Below, piece after piece: positions 41,755-53,591 of a stretch of 64,000 bases of DNA. The notes under the pieces are model-generated. The model was not told where the DNA came from. It ran no database searches and worked only from the letters and a program-made list of their open reading frames with translations. The translations under genes were made by a program, and so were the position numbers. Numbering within the stretch: position 1 is the first letter of the stretch; each line of letters opens with the position of its first letter. The DNA lies in the NCBI GenBank assembly GCA_006176705.1, contig QRFJ01000481.1, positions 558,001-622,000 on the forward strand, written 5' to 3'. This DNA is from Cocos nucifera. Lineage: Eukaryota > Streptophyta > Magnoliopsida > Arecales > Arecaceae.

Positions 41755-43096
41755 TATTGGTACGAAAATTCATGAGGATGCCGGAGATAAATGGAGTGGG
41801 AAAGATGAGGTCGCCGATGGGATCTGCAAAATAAAATCTAAACCGAAGGTGGATGGCTCTAACAGGACCCTCAGATGTCTAAGTTAATTTTTTGGCTAAC
41901 TAGAATGGAGTGCTCAAAAAAATAAAGAAGCAGAGTAACGAGAAGGAAAAGAGAATCTAGGAAAAATATATCTGAAGAGTCTTTTTTATAGACAGAGCGT
42001 ATAATAAACTGATAGCGACAATCATAACCGTCGGGTAGTGGGCCACTCAAGTCACGTGGAGTTTGTTATGGAGGATGATGTTCGTTGTCACAACTTACCA
42101 GTCGAGAGTGATGTCTATTATCGTGACTTACCAACCGAGAGTGATGTCTATTACTATGACATACCAGTATGTTGGGGGTTAATAGTCAAAGTTTGGGTGG
42201 GATAGGCATTGACAACGAAGAGCTTCAAGTCGCAACAACTCCAGAGGAGTTTAGGCTCTTTTGAGATTGTCTGCATGTATGTTGGATCGCATTGAGTTGG
42301 TAGCTGAATTCATGTGAACAACAAGATCCTTTCGGACGACTAGGAGGAGGTCGATCAAAGAAAGCATGCCTGGCGACTAAGTGGAGTTCGTCTGGATGGA
42401 GTTCATCCTGAAGGAGTTCGTCCAGAAGGAGCATGATCGATGAAGTTCATCCGAAAGGAGCTCATCCAGAAGGAGCATGACTGACAAAGTTCATCCAAAA
42501 GGAATTCATTCGAAAGGAGTTCGTCCAAAAGGAGCACGACTAGTGGAGTTCATCTGGAAGGAGCTCATCCGAAAGATGTTCGTTCGAAAGGAGCTCGTCT
42601 GGAAGGAGTGCGACTAACGGAGTTCATTTGGAAGGAGTTCATCCAAAAGAAATTCGTCCAAAAGGAGCTCATCTAGAAGGAGCGTGACTGGTAAAGTTCG
42701 TCCGAAAGGAGTTCGTCTGGAAGGAGCTCATCTGGAAGAAGCGTGACTGAAGGAGTTCATCCAAAAGGAGTTCATCCAAAAGGAGCTCGTTCGGAAAGAA
42801 CGCAATTGATGGAGTTCATCTGAAAGGTGTTCGTCTGGAAGAAGTTCATCCGGAAGGAGCTCGTCTGAAAGAAGCACGACTGGCAGAATTCATCTAAAAG
42901 AAGTTCATCCAAAAGGAGCTTGTCTGAAAAGAGCGCGACTGGCAGAGTTCGTCTGGGCCCTAACTCTACTATTTATTTCGGGAGGTTTCACAGCATGAAC
43001 TCATCACTGAAGAGATCGATGAATCCCAATAGGAAGGAGGTCAGCGATCGAGAACTTTGGGCAAGAACTTCAGCAGGAACCATTTTATCCCCAACA
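41755..43096 (-). repeat. Element H, 5' LTR
   Basis: 1342 bp. It carries a longer version of the 15-bp-based array (about 42380-42955) than the 3' LTR, which explains most of the length difference. Confidence 0.88.
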
Positions 43097-44335
43097 GCTG
43101 CCATATCGGTGGTAAGCTAGAGTTGCGACCACGACTACCTCCCGAAAGTGGCAGCGACTTGGCCGCTTGCGGCCTTTTAACACCACGAATGAAACCCACG
43201 ATAGGAGTCGGCGATGGCCCCAATCCAACCCAAAAAAAGGAAACTAACAGGAGCTGAGAGGGTGGCAGCGAAGCATGGCAATCTGGGTGACGGCCATGAA
43301 GAGCGACAGCATTGGGTGGCAGTCGAGGAAGTTTTGGGGCGGCCGGTCGACCGCCTTGCAGCGTGGGAAACCTCCTCTCGCATTAGAGAAGAGGATGAAG
43401 ACCTAACGGGTTTGGGTTTTGGATCTAAACCTAAAACCCGAAATCCATTTTCCACTTGTTTAATGAAACCAAGATTTTTTGCATTTGAGCCCTTAATAAA
43501 GTTGAAATTATGAAAAGATCCAATTTCAGTTTTGGAGTTTTTTTGCAATTTAGCCCCTATAAATTATGAAATTTTAAAATAGTCCTCAAAAATTTCTTGT
43601 CAGTCCCTAAATAACTATTTTATTCTTTAATAATCCATTAGGTTTATTTTAAATCTTTCTTTAATAAAGATCTTTGGATTTTATATGATAATTATATCAT
43701 TAAATGTTAATTATTGATGAAATTTCTTTTATATGCATGATCTTATATTTATGTATAGTTTATTAGTCACCTAAGTGGCCAAACTAGAATGTTTAACATA
43801 TATTAAAAATTTTAATTATTATTTATATGCATGATCTTATGTTTATGTATAGTTTATTAGTCACCAAAGTGGTCAAACTAGAATGTTTAAAAAAATATCA
43901 ACATGCATAATCTGATCATTTATCCATGATTAAATGCCTATTAATCAAAATTCAGTGGATAAATTAATGTTCACTACTCATTAGAACTTTAGGATTTATC
44001 CAAAGGTAAATCAATTATTCAATGAATAGTAAGCATGATAGATGTAAGTTAATATTCTTTAATCAAATGTATTTGTATATCCAAAGATAACATATATGTT
44101 TGGTTGAAAATATTTAATTATCTATTAAAAATTTAATAATGGCATTAAATTATGATAGTATGTTGTAATATCTATCCAAAAAAAAAGTATAATATACTTT
44201 ATTATTATTTATCTAAATCCATGATAAAATTATTTTATTTTAATTTAAGTATTTATGTATTATTTTTGTAATCATTTTTCTTCATTCGCACGCTTTATCT
44301 GTTACCATATTTAATGGTTTGAACTTTTCTAAATA
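43097..44335 (+). other. Element G leader, right half
   Basis: Continuation of 29244. GC-rich at first, then AT-rich from 43500. Plus-strand frame 43214-43513 and its minus-strand shadow have no recognised domain. It contains a near-perfect direct duplication (43729-43796 and 43824-43890). Confidence 0.5.
43729..43890. repeat. 67-bp direct duplication in the leader of G
   Basis: TTATATGCATGATCTTAT through GAATGTTTAA occurs twice, with start points about 95 bp apart and only a few changes. Confidence 0.85.
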
Positions 44336-45100
44336 GTATGAACAAATCAATTTTCACTTAGATGTATCGGATCTTGACTTAGCACTATTGGAAGATAAAC
44401 CTACTGCTCTTATGAATTTCAGTAGTGAGGAAGAAAAGTTACATCATAAAGCATAAAAACGTTCTAATAGATTAAGTCTTATGTTCATGCGAATGACTAC
44501 TACCAACAATATTAAGAGCATTATTCGATAAATAGAAAGTGCAAAGGAATATTTGAAGTTTATGAAAAAATATATTTGTTTTATAGATAAGTCACTTGCT
44601 GGTACATTAATGGCAGAACTCATGACTATGAAATTCAATGGGTCATGGAGTATGCAAGACCATATTATTGAAATGACTAATATTGTAGCAAGATTAAAGA
44701 CTTTGAGGATAACTGTAGAAGACTCCTTCTTAGTGCAGTTTATTTTGAACTCACTACCTTTTGAACATGGATCTTTCTAGATTAATTATAACATTATTAA
44801 GGATAAGTGGGATGTCAGTGAATTATCTAGTATGCTTACTCAAGAGGAAACGAGACTAAAAAAGTAAGATAATTATTTCATTAATTTCATAAATCAAGAA
44901 GCTGGTAAAGGATACAAGAAGAAAGTCAATAAGTTTAAGAATAAAAAAAAATGACTGCTAAGATTCTTCAAATAAGAAAGAACAGAAGCTGGATAGGTGT
45001 TATTTCTATAAGAAAATAGGATACTATCAGAAAGATTGCTTGAAACGTACGGCTTGATTTGGAAAAGAAAATGAAAATCTAATATCTTCGTATGTTTTAA
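44336..45100 (+). pseudogene. gag: Element G gag
   Basis: Copia gag with D-L-D-L-A-L-L-E-D-K-P at about 44368-44402, A-K-E-Y-L near 44540, and the 75-codon frame 44553-44780 carrying the S-W-S-M-Q-D-H-I and L-x-x-L-R-I helices, then L-P-F-E-H. The zinc knuckle near 44993-45035 reads C-x2-Y-x4-Y-x4-C, with two of the four ligands lost. Confidence 0.75.
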
Positions 45101-45109
45101 ATCAAACTA

Positions 45110-46470
45110 AACTAAAGTTCCTAATAATACTTGGTGGCTTGATTCTGGTGCTACTACTCATGTTTCTAAGTTGATGCAGGGATTCCTTTCAATCTAAATC
45201 ATAAATTCAACTAAAGATTTTATGTTCATAGGGAATCATATGAAGATTTTAATTGAAGGCATAGGAACTTATCACTTAATCTTGGATACTGGTTATCATT
45301 TGAATTTATTATAGATAGTTTATGCTCTTTCAATATCTAGGAATTTAGTTTGTCTGTCAAAACTTAATGTTTCTAGATTTAATTTTAAGTTTGGACATGA
45401 TTATTTTAGTTTATATAAGAATACTTTTTTTATTGATTCTGAAATTCTTATTGATAGTTTATATAAATTGAAACTTGACAATCTTTTTATTGAATCCCTA
45501 CTTACTATGGATCATAATTCTAGAATTAAGCATAGTTTACTTAATGAAAATTCTGCTTTCTTGTAGTATAAACATTTGGATCATATATCCAAAGAAAGAT
45601 TCAAGAGATTAGTAAAGAATGAGATTCTTTCAAATTTAGATTTTACTGATCTTGGTACATATATAGATTGCATCAAAGCAAAGCAAACTAAACATAATAA
45701 GAAAAGTGTCACAAGAAGTACTTAGCTTTTTGAAATTATACACACCTATATATGAGGATCTTTTAATGTTCCATCTTTTAGTGGAGATAAATATTTTATC
45801 ATTTTTATTGATAATTTTTATGTTATTATTTTATCTATTTGCTTCATGAAAAATATCAAGCAGTGGATGCCCTTGAGGTGTTTGTTAATAAGGTTGAAAG
45901 GCAACTAAATAAAAAGATAAAAATCATAAGATTTGATAGAAGTGGTAAGTATTATGAAAAATATAATGAAATAGGATAATATCCATATCCATTTATAAAG
46001 TTTCTCAAAAAATATGACATATGTGTGCAATACACTATGCCAGGTACACTTCAGCAAAATGGTGTAGCTGAAAGGCATAATTGAATATGGTTAGAAGTGT
46101 GATAAGTAACTCCTCGTTACCCAAATCATTATGGATGTATACTCTTAAAATCGCTATGTATTTACTAAATAGGATTCCTAGTAAGGCAGTTTCAAAAACT
46201 CTTTTTGAACTATGGACTAGAAGAAAACCTAGTTTAAGGCTCTTTCATGTTTAGGATTGCATAGTGAAAGCAAAAATTTATAATCCATATGAAAGAAAAT
46301 TATATTTTTGAATGATTAGTAGTTACTTTATTGGTTACCCAAAGAAATCTAAAGGATATAGATTTTATTGTCGAAACTATAGTTCGAGAATTATCAAAAC
46401 TGATAATGCAAGATTTATTAAAAATTATGAAGTGAGAGTGATGAACAAAATAATATGAAAATAAAGAAAG
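45110..46470 (+). pseudogene. Element G protease and integrase
   Basis: The protease site W-W-L-D-S-G-A-T-T-H-V-S is intact (D codon 45141-45143). A gag-pre-integrase segment (Y-K-H-L-D-H-I-S) lies near 45570. The integrase core begins with H-T-Y-I, where the family has H-T-D-I, so its first catalytic D is replaced by Y. G-S-F-N-V-P-S-F-S-G follows. Frameshifts separate the later parts, with G-V-A-E-R-H-N visible near 46062. Confidence 0.75.
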
Positions 46471-46599
46471 TCAAGGTAGATATTTTATTATCCATAAGTA
46501 TTCCTTCGTTCACATCTATATAAAATGTTGTGCCTAATAATTTAAATGAGGAATTATCCTACGAAGAAACTAATTCACAAATATCTGATATACCTGAAC

Positions 46600-48277
46600 T
46601 ATAAGAAATACCTTTAAGAAGATCTAAAAGGAAAAGAAGATCATTTATTCTTGATGATTATGTGGTTTACTTACATGAGTCAGATTTTGATATTAGAATT
46701 AATAAAGATTCGATTTCATTTTCACAAGCCATAGAAAGTGCTAAGTCTAATAAATGAATTGATGCCATGAAAGATGAGTTAAAATTCATAGAACATAATA
46801 AAATTTGGGATCTTATCGAATTGCCAAAAGGTTCTAAACGAGTCGGATGTAAATGCATTTTTAAAATCAAACACGACTCGAATGGCAATATCAAACGATA
46901 TAAAGCTAGACTTGTTGCCAAGGATTATACTTAGAAAGGAGGCATTGATTATGAAGAAACATTTTCATCAATCTCAAAGAAAGATTTATTAAGAATTATT
47001 ATGACATTGGTGGCTCACTATGACTTAGAGTTATACCAAATGGATATGAAAATAGCCTTTCTTGGAGACCTTGAGGAGAAAATTTATATGGATCAACCTG
47101 AAGGTTTCTCGATTAAAAAAAAGATCAAATAGTATATAAATTAAGAAGATTAATATATGGACTAAAATAAGCTTCTAGATAATGGTACATCAAGTTTAAT
47201 GATATTATAATATCTTTTAGATTTAAAAAAATATCGTTAATTGGTGTATATACCAAAAGATCAGTGAAAGCAAGTTTATATTTTTAGTTCTATATTTTGA
47301 TGATATTTTATTTACTACTAATGATTTAAGTATATTATGTAAGATAAAAGATTTTCTCTCGAAGAATTTTGAAATAAAAGATATGGAAGAGGCATTCTAT
47401 GTAATAGGAATTAAAATATTCTATGATAGATCATAAGATTTTTTTAGGATTGTCTTACAAAAGATATATCGAAAGAATACTAAAAAAAATTAATATAAAT
47501 AAATATTCAACAAAAATTATTTTAGTATAGAAAGAAGATAAATTCAGTCTCATACAATGTTCAAAGAATGATGTAGAACATAAAGAGATGGAATCAATTC
47601 ATTATGCTTTTGTTATGGGCAGTTTAATATATATACAAACTTGCACAGGACCGGATATCAATTTTGCAGTCGAGATGCTAGGCAGATATCAAAGTAATCC
47701 TGAAAAAAATCATTAAAAAACTGTAAAGAAAATCTTAAGGTACCTACAAAGAACGAAGAATTATATGCTCATGTATAAAAAATGCGACCACTTAGAAGTG
47801 ATTGCATACTCAAATTCAGATTTTGTTGGATGCACTGATACCAAAAAATTTATGTATTATTATTTTTTTATATTTACTGAATGAATAGTATCATGAAAAA
47901 GTATTAAAGAGTCTATCATTGCTTTATCTACTATGAAAGTAGAGTTTGTAACATATTTTGAAGCTACAATTCAGGCATTATAACTATAGAATTTTATTTC
48001 AGGATTTGGGATTGTCAACACCATTACCAAGCCACTAAAAATTTATTATGATAATTCTGCAGCAGTGTTCTTCTCTAAAAATAATAAATATTCAAGAGGT
48101 GCTAAACATATGGAGTTAAAATATTTTGTTATTAAGGAAGAGGTTCAAAGATAAAGAATGTCTATTGAACATATTAAAACTGATCTCATGATTGTAGATC
48201 CCTTGACAAAAGGCTTGCAATCGAAAATATTTAAAGAACATGTACATAGAATGGGTCTTGGTTATATTAATGAATAA
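46600..48277 (+). pseudogene. pol: Element G reverse transcriptase and RNase H
   Basis: Reverse transcriptase begins near 46740 with A-M-K-D-E-L, then K-C-I-F-K-I-K, K-A-R-L-V-A-K, Q-M-D-M-K-I-A-F-L and E-G-F-S. The polymerase box is L-Y-F-D-D-I-L-F (47293-47304). RNase H runs to about 48270, ending G-L-G-Y-I-N-E. There are many stops. Confidence 0.82.
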
Positions 48278-48667
48278 TGTATTAATAATATTTTTGATAC
48301 TTTGAGTTCAATAAAGTATTTTCTTATTTATATTAATAAATTTTTTATTTCTTATGATGATGTACACATATATTGTATTGTGAATTAACTGTGATAGAAA
48401 AGTCTCTATGAGACATTATTGTGGATCATAATGAAAAGAGATATATACATATATCTATCTTATAGGCCTAATATGTTGAGTTGCAAATATTATGGTATAT
48501 AGAAATAAGTGTGCTAAATAAATGGCATATGACCGTCATAACTTGCATTTAGCAATTTGCCATACTAAGATAATTATGATGAACATTAAGAAAAAGATTT
48601 ATTTCTTTATGAATATTTAAAGATTATGCTTTAAAGATTAATGTTATAATCGGGCAAAATGAAAGAA
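48278..48667 (+). other. Element G 3' untranslated region and polypurine tract
   Basis: AT-rich, no coding. The last bases before the LTR, AAAATGAAAGAA (about 48656-48667), make a polypurine tract. Confidence 0.65.
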
Positions 48668-49055
48668 TGTTAGATAATGTCCCGATTAAATGGCTAATTT
48701 ATCATGAACTCTAAAGTTTGAATTTAGATAATGATCAAATTGAATTCAAATAGAATTCAAATCTCATCCAGTTACTTGATGGGAGTACTGATAAATATCT
48801 ATAAATAAAGGTCCTATCTCTGTCCATTATTGTAATACGTAGAAAACCCATCATTGCTGCTATGGCATAAAGAAAGAAAAAGAAAGAGAAACCGATTTTC
48901 AGAAAGAATCCTTGTAAGATGTCTTTCTTTTCTTCTGCATCGAATTCTTCTGCATCCGGTATGTTTTATGAAGATCATAAAATCTTTTCTTATGATCCCA
49001 GATTTATGATATTCTTGATAAAAGTATTATTTAAAATATCTGATTTATACTTACA
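48668..49055 (+). repeat. Element G, 3' LTR
   Basis: 388 bp, TGTTAGATAATG...ACTTACA, followed by TGTGT. It differs from the 5' LTR by point changes and small gaps. Confidence 0.92.
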
Positions 49056-49060
49056 TGTGT

Positions 49061-49483
49061 TGGGCCTCTCTTCAAGCCAAGATTGTAGCAAGCATCGTAA
49101 AGAAGACCATTGTAAAGAAGACCATGCTAGAGAGATAAAGGCATTAACTAACTGCATAGACCAATTAGAAGCTAGATATACTCAATTGGTCAATGAAAAG
49201 GTGTCTTCAGTTGTACTTGAGATATTATAGTCTATGGATATTATACTACAGATATCTTTCGCCCATCTAACATGGTATGATAAATTTATATTGAATTATA
49301 ATTTTTTTAAATTGATTGGAATAAAATATTAAATAAGTACTTATGAAGTTGCTAAATATTAGATTCTTACTCTTTTATTCTTTTATTTTATAATAAGTTG
49401 ATGTGAATGAAAATCAAGATGGGATGCATAATGAAGATGAAGACATTGATGAGGACTCAGAAAGTGGTTTAGAGGATGATTAG
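49061..49483 (+). pseudogene. Ptta/En-Spm (Transposase_24-like) gene, part 4 (C-terminus)
   Basis: Continues the frame of 28356 after removal of G and one TSD: L-S-S-S-Q-D, then a coiled-coil region with C-I-D-Q-L-E-A-R-Y-T-Q-L to TAG at 49228. An intron-like AT stretch follows, then an acidic end (about 49399-49483), D-E-D-I-D-E-D-S-E-S-G-L-E-D-D, stop. This matches the usual tail of these proteins. Confidence 0.55.
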
Positions 49484-49919
49484 TTTTTTTCTTTTTGTTC
49501 CTTTGTTTTGAGTAGCTAAACTTTAGATTATGATTTCTTTTATTTTATAGATGTTGATGATAAAATTATAATTTTTGTGAGATTTATTATATAATGAAAC
49601 TTTTATTACTTCTTTGATTAGCACCTTTGCATATATCAAACTCCTATATTATTACGATATATCATTAGAAGCTATCAATAATATGTGTATAAGGTTATTG
49701 TGAGGATAACATATCTCATTTAAAATGAAAAATTTTTATATAAAATGAGTAATTATTGCAAATAACATATTTTCAATAGTCAAAAATTTCTCAGAAAAAA
49801 TATCTGATTTCATTACAAATAATTTTTCTAATAGCAACATTCTCTTAAAATATATTGATCGCAAAAGATATCTTCTTATAAATAGTTTTAATAATATCCA
49901 TATGACATCGAAAATGCCC
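49484..49919. other. AT-rich intergenic or subterminal sequence
   Basis: Repeated short words (ACAAATAAT, GATCGCAAAAG) may belong to the end of the DNA transposon that carried the transposase gene. No terminal inverted repeat could be identified. Confidence 0.3.
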
Positions 49920-50890
49920 ATTTGTCATGACAAAAAAAAATTATAAATGATGGATACATGCCATTATCCTAAAGAAAATTTTATTACAAATAATTTAGTG
50001 ACAGCAAATGTCATTGAGTGCTTTGACACCAAATCTATTAAACTACCTAATCGCACTTGTGTCCCAATCTCTCATACCGATAAGATCCACTTATCACCCG
50101 ATATATCTCTACATGATGTTTTGTGCATTCCAAATTTTCACTTCAACTTGTCATCAATAAGCAAACTAACTGATGCCATGAATTGTGTTCTATTTTTCCA
50201 ACATTTTGTGTAATTCAGGACCATAACTCGAAGAAGCTGATTGGAGTGGGAGAGATACGTCATGGTGTGTATCACTTCATTTAACAACCCGCTAGAAAAG
50301 CATCATCGACAGCATATGATTTTTCTTCTTTATTGTGGCACTTATGATTTGGTCATCCTTCACCTGACCATTTATCTTCCCATTCCGGTAATCTGTTGAA
50401 TATTCTTGTTGATAGCAAGTTTTATTGTGGGACTTGTCATTTGTCATGACAAACTTGAAATCCGTTTCCATTAAGCAATAATAAAAGTGACTATTGGTTT
50501 GCTTTAATTCATTATAATATTTAGGATGGATATCGCACACCTCACATTATGGTGCACATTATTTTCAACTATTGTAGATGATTATTCTAGGTGTATCGAG
50601 GTTTATTTGAAATCGAAGCTTCCACCTCTATCAAAATATTTTGTGCTATGATTCAAATTCAATTTAACTATCCTATTAGGGTCACTAGAACTGATAATGG
50701 TTGGGAGTTTGCATCTATGCATACTTACTTTCATGAAAATGGTGTAATCCATCAATTAACATGTGTAGATGCACCCCAACAAAATAGGATACATTGCCAC
50801 CTTCTTAACGTTGCTCATGCTTTGCATTTTGAAGCTTATTTATCCTTATCTTTCTGGGGTGAGTGTATTCTTATTGCCCAAAAAGATAGC
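49920..50890 (+). pseudogene. Fragment J: copia protease and integrase
   Basis: Frame 49947-50213 matches the second half of a copia protease (L-P-N-R-T-C-V-P-I-S-H-T, I-S-L-H-D-V-L-C-I-P, S-S-I-S-K-L). A broken pre-integrase part follows. Frame 50591-50908 is integrase core (R-T-D-N-G-W-E-F, with the second catalytic D present). Truncated at both ends, no LTRs. It is not a copy of G, as its residues differ throughout. Confidence 0.7.
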
Positions 50891-51120
50891 AATCCAAGAG
50901 GAGAGTGAATTAGACTTCTAAAAAATTTTAAGCAAATCTAATAAATATGTGCTTTCAACCAAATTAGCTTAAGTATATGTATGATGCATGCAATGTGCAG
51001 TATCGAAATTTAAAAATAAATGATGTAATATAAGAATTAAAATAAATCAATAAAATATAATATAAAGATATGATTTAGAATGGTTTGGTGTAACTCCACA
51101 CCTACGTCCACTTTCCAAAC
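50885..51120 (+). repeat. Unassigned AT-rich repeat, target of element E
   Basis: Begins AGGAGAGTGAATTAGAC and interrupts the integrase frame of J, so it is likely a further insertion. It ends in the CAAAC duplication of E (51116-51120) and presumably continues at 54504. Class unknown. Confidence 0.4.
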
Positions 51121-52043
51121 TATTGAGGTATCAGCGTGTGCTAATACCACTTATTAAAAATCTAGTACCAGGATATTGTGGTAGAAAGAAAAAAGAAAAT
51201 AAAATAAGAACACAACCAAGTACATGGATCAGCCCAAAGGCTCGCCTCCATGGGGTATGCAAAACTTTGCTATAAAAAAGAAAGAGATACAAGAGAAGAT
51301 TATCCACTCTCAACTCACGTATATAATTCTTTCAACAAGAAGTTATCCTTAACAAACTCTCTCTTGAAGACCCCCTAAAATGATCGCAGACCGCTGCCAA
51401 GCTGTCTGCTCGAAGTCTCTACCCCTACTGCCCGTTGGCGCCCTTCTTCTACTCTCTATTGTCTCAGGTTTTGAAGCCACTGCCAAGCCACACCCTTCAA
51501 TCTACTCTCCAAGTCTTTTTAAAGGCCTCTGTCCAATCCTAAATCAGAGACTGCAATCCCAATCAAAGTCGAAAAAACTCCTAGCCATCGGATCGCGATC
51601 ACGACCCTCCATGGTCGTTGGATCGTGCAGAAATGCCCAAAATTCCTTAAGGGTCCACCGTAGACCCCATGGGTGCTAGTCCACCATGGACCGTGCCCAA
51701 TCGTGGGCGTCTGCCCTGTCGCAAGGTCGCTTGGGCCCAGGCCGTGCTCATGCGTGCAACCGCCTGGGCCTGGGCTGGTGAAGCACATGCACCCCAGCAC
51801 TCGTTGGCGCGACCCACCTATGCGCAGCCCAGCATCAGCTAGCCTAACTGATCGAGCTTGGCTCGCACAACCACCGATCGTGGGCCCCACTCGACAGCCC
51901 ATCCAACGCTTCGCGTGCTCCTTCGCACGTATTTCACTATCTAAACTCTGATTGGGGTGTTCTTAGGCTCGTTGAACTCCATTTGTCATCCTGGACTTTG
52001 CTATGAACTTAATATGGAAGAATTCGAGGTGTTTTTCTCAACA
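51121..52043 (-). repeat. Element E, 3' LTR
   Basis: 923 bp on the plus strand from TATTGAGGTATCAG (terminal TG mutated to TA) to TCTCAACA. GC-rich patches at 51650-51900 resemble a copia U3. Confidence 0.9.
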
Positions 52044-52690
52044 ATCTCTACCTCGACTCAATATTCAGTCTCCACCTATCCGAAAGTTCGTCTAGCGCCC
52101 CATGTCCTGGGATAATTGTCTACTGATCATGAATGGGCAAATATGAAAGTCAAGCCAGGCTACTTGATCCCACCTCCGTCGACTTCTATGATACTCCTAA
52201 CCTGAGATCTGCTCGGAGTAGCCTCCTGCGGTAATAAAAATTTCTCCTTGCGATGTCGCATATCTGTCCTCCTGAGTCTATCATCCCGTGCCCGATCCAT
52301 CTCCATCTGAAGCTCCACCTCGCACTGAGCTCCCTACCATTAGGTAGTGTCCTTCATACTTTCTTCCTCTTAATATCATCCTACTGCCATGCATGACCTT
52401 TAGGATTCCTCCATCAATTTTTCATATGAAGTCGGTCGAATTCAGTCTACTCAGTGAGATTAGATTCTTCTTAAAGCTGAGTATGTATCGAATCTCATCC
52501 AACTTCTTCACTGTTCCATCATGGAGCTTCATGCTGATCATTCTACTGCCTTTGATCTCACAGCTCGATCCATCTGGCAGGAACACGGTGTCCTCACTAG
52601 TCTCCAGGGACTCAAACATCTTCTTTCTGCAATATATATGATGGGATTAAGCAAAATCCATAATCCACTGGGAGGAAGAAGTAAATAACT
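52044..52690 (-). pseudogene. Element E protease-like region
   Basis: Minus strand: W-I-M-D-F-A at about 52655-52670, where D-S-G-A is expected, then frame 52422-52619 with V-F-L-P-D-G-S-S-C-E-I-K-G and K-N-L-I-S-L-S-R-L, the body of a copia protease. Without D-S/T-G it is unlikely to be active. 52044-52420 has no recognised domain and leads to the polypurine tract. Confidence 0.7.
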
Positions 52691-52811
52691 CATCAGATAG
52701 CAAAAGGACATCATCACTATCTTTTGTATCGCTACTGGCCATCGTCACATTAGCCCTCGTCTGATCCTTGAGTTATGGGCAATTCTTGACTCGATGCCCC
52801 AACTCGTTGTA

Positions 52812-53501
52812 CTAGTAGCATCTGATCTTACTAGGATCCCTCATCTTGGATCTGGATCGTCCTTCTTGCGATCCTCTATCCTTTCGTCTACTATCTTCTG
52901 CTCCTCCAAAAATCATCAAAGCTGAGCTACCGCCATCTGAGCTTGAAGTTGGGTTCTCCCTCCTAAGAACCTCATTCTGGAGAATCGCCATAGTAACCTC
53001 GTCCATCTTGATGGTACTCTTTTCTACTAAAAAAGCAGTCACCAAGAACTCATACGAAGAAAGAAGTAACGTTAGCAAGACCAACACCCTGGTCTTCTCG
53101 TCAAATTTTTTGCCAACACTGAGAAGGTCGGTGAGGATCTTCTGAAAGTTAGATAAGTGCTTCTGTATGCTCTGACCTTCATTCATCTGCAACTGGTAAA
53201 ACTGCCTCCAAAGGAATAGCATGTTGGTGAGCGACTTCACCATATACAATTCCTCGAGATTCGACCACAGCACCATCGAAGAAGTCTCGTCAAGTATATA
53301 GATCACGACATCATCCGCTAGGTATAAGCCAATCATGCTGACCGTCTGCATCTGGATCCGCTTCCAATCCTTCACATCCATGATAACTGGCATCTCGTCA
53401 TACAAGAGAGCGTCGATCAACCCATGTTGGATGAGGACATCCTTTACTTTTGCTTACCACAAGGAGAAATTGCCCTTTCCATTGAATCTGTTGATCTCCA
53501 T
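52812..53501 (-). pseudogene. gag: Element E gag
   Basis: ATG at 53501-53499 opens M-E-I-N-R-F-N-G-K-G-N-F, the usual start of copia gag, with TAA at the fifteenth or sixteenth codon in place of a glutamine. The 202-codon stretch 53420-52812 carries the UBN2-type core (W-S-N-L-E-E-L-Y, L-x-x-Q-F-Y-Q-L-Q-M-N-E-G, L-L-S-S-Y). The knuckle after R-C-Y is broken by a stop, and its second Cys is Tyr. Confidence 0.82.
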
Positions 53502-53581
53502 CTTGATTGTACTTGTCTTCTCGATATTCTTCAATCTCTATCACCACTACTACAATCTGCACTCTGGTACCATCTATCTTT

Positions 53582-53589
53582 GATACCAA
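53582..53589 (-). promoter_or_regulatory. Element E primer binding site (partial)
   Basis: Plus-strand GATACCAA, the complement of TTGGTATC, three bases from the right LTR. The GAGC end of the iMet PBS is not kept. Confidence 0.7.
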
Positions 53590-53591
53590 TT

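Larger units (their letters stand above)
29245..43096 (-). mobile_element. Element H: large Tat-lineage-like Ty3/gypsy element with antisense gene
   Basis: LTRs 29245-30524 (3') and 41755-43096 (5'). On the minus strand: gag, protease, reverse transcriptase, RNase H, second RNase H, integrase, then a 217-bp tandem array, then about 4 kb holding coding frames on the opposite strand. It shares LTR ends (TGTTGGGG..., CAATA), gag start and pol with F. No clean TSD: GCTAC at 29237-29241 versus GCTGC at 43097-43101 is the best candidate. It lies in the leader of G. Confidence 0.9.
28357..49055 (+). mobile_element. Element G: Ty1/copia retrotransposon, split by element H
   Basis: LTRs 28357-28754 and 48668-49055, TSD TGTGT at 28352-28356 and 49056-49060. 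Without H it is about 6.8 kb. The order gag, protease, integrase, reverse transcriptase, RNase H is that of copia. Coding regions have many stops and frameshifts. The leader between PBS and gag is unusually long (about 1.6 kb without H). Confidence 0.92.

Noticed and set aside
49736..49921. Small minus-strand frame as a hypothetical gene
   Set aside because: AT-rich frame in a probable subterminal repeat region without coding signature.
51519..51902. 127-codon minus-strand frame in the LTR of E
   Set aside because: GC-rich LTR sequence. The corresponding frame in the other LTR differs and no domain is visible.
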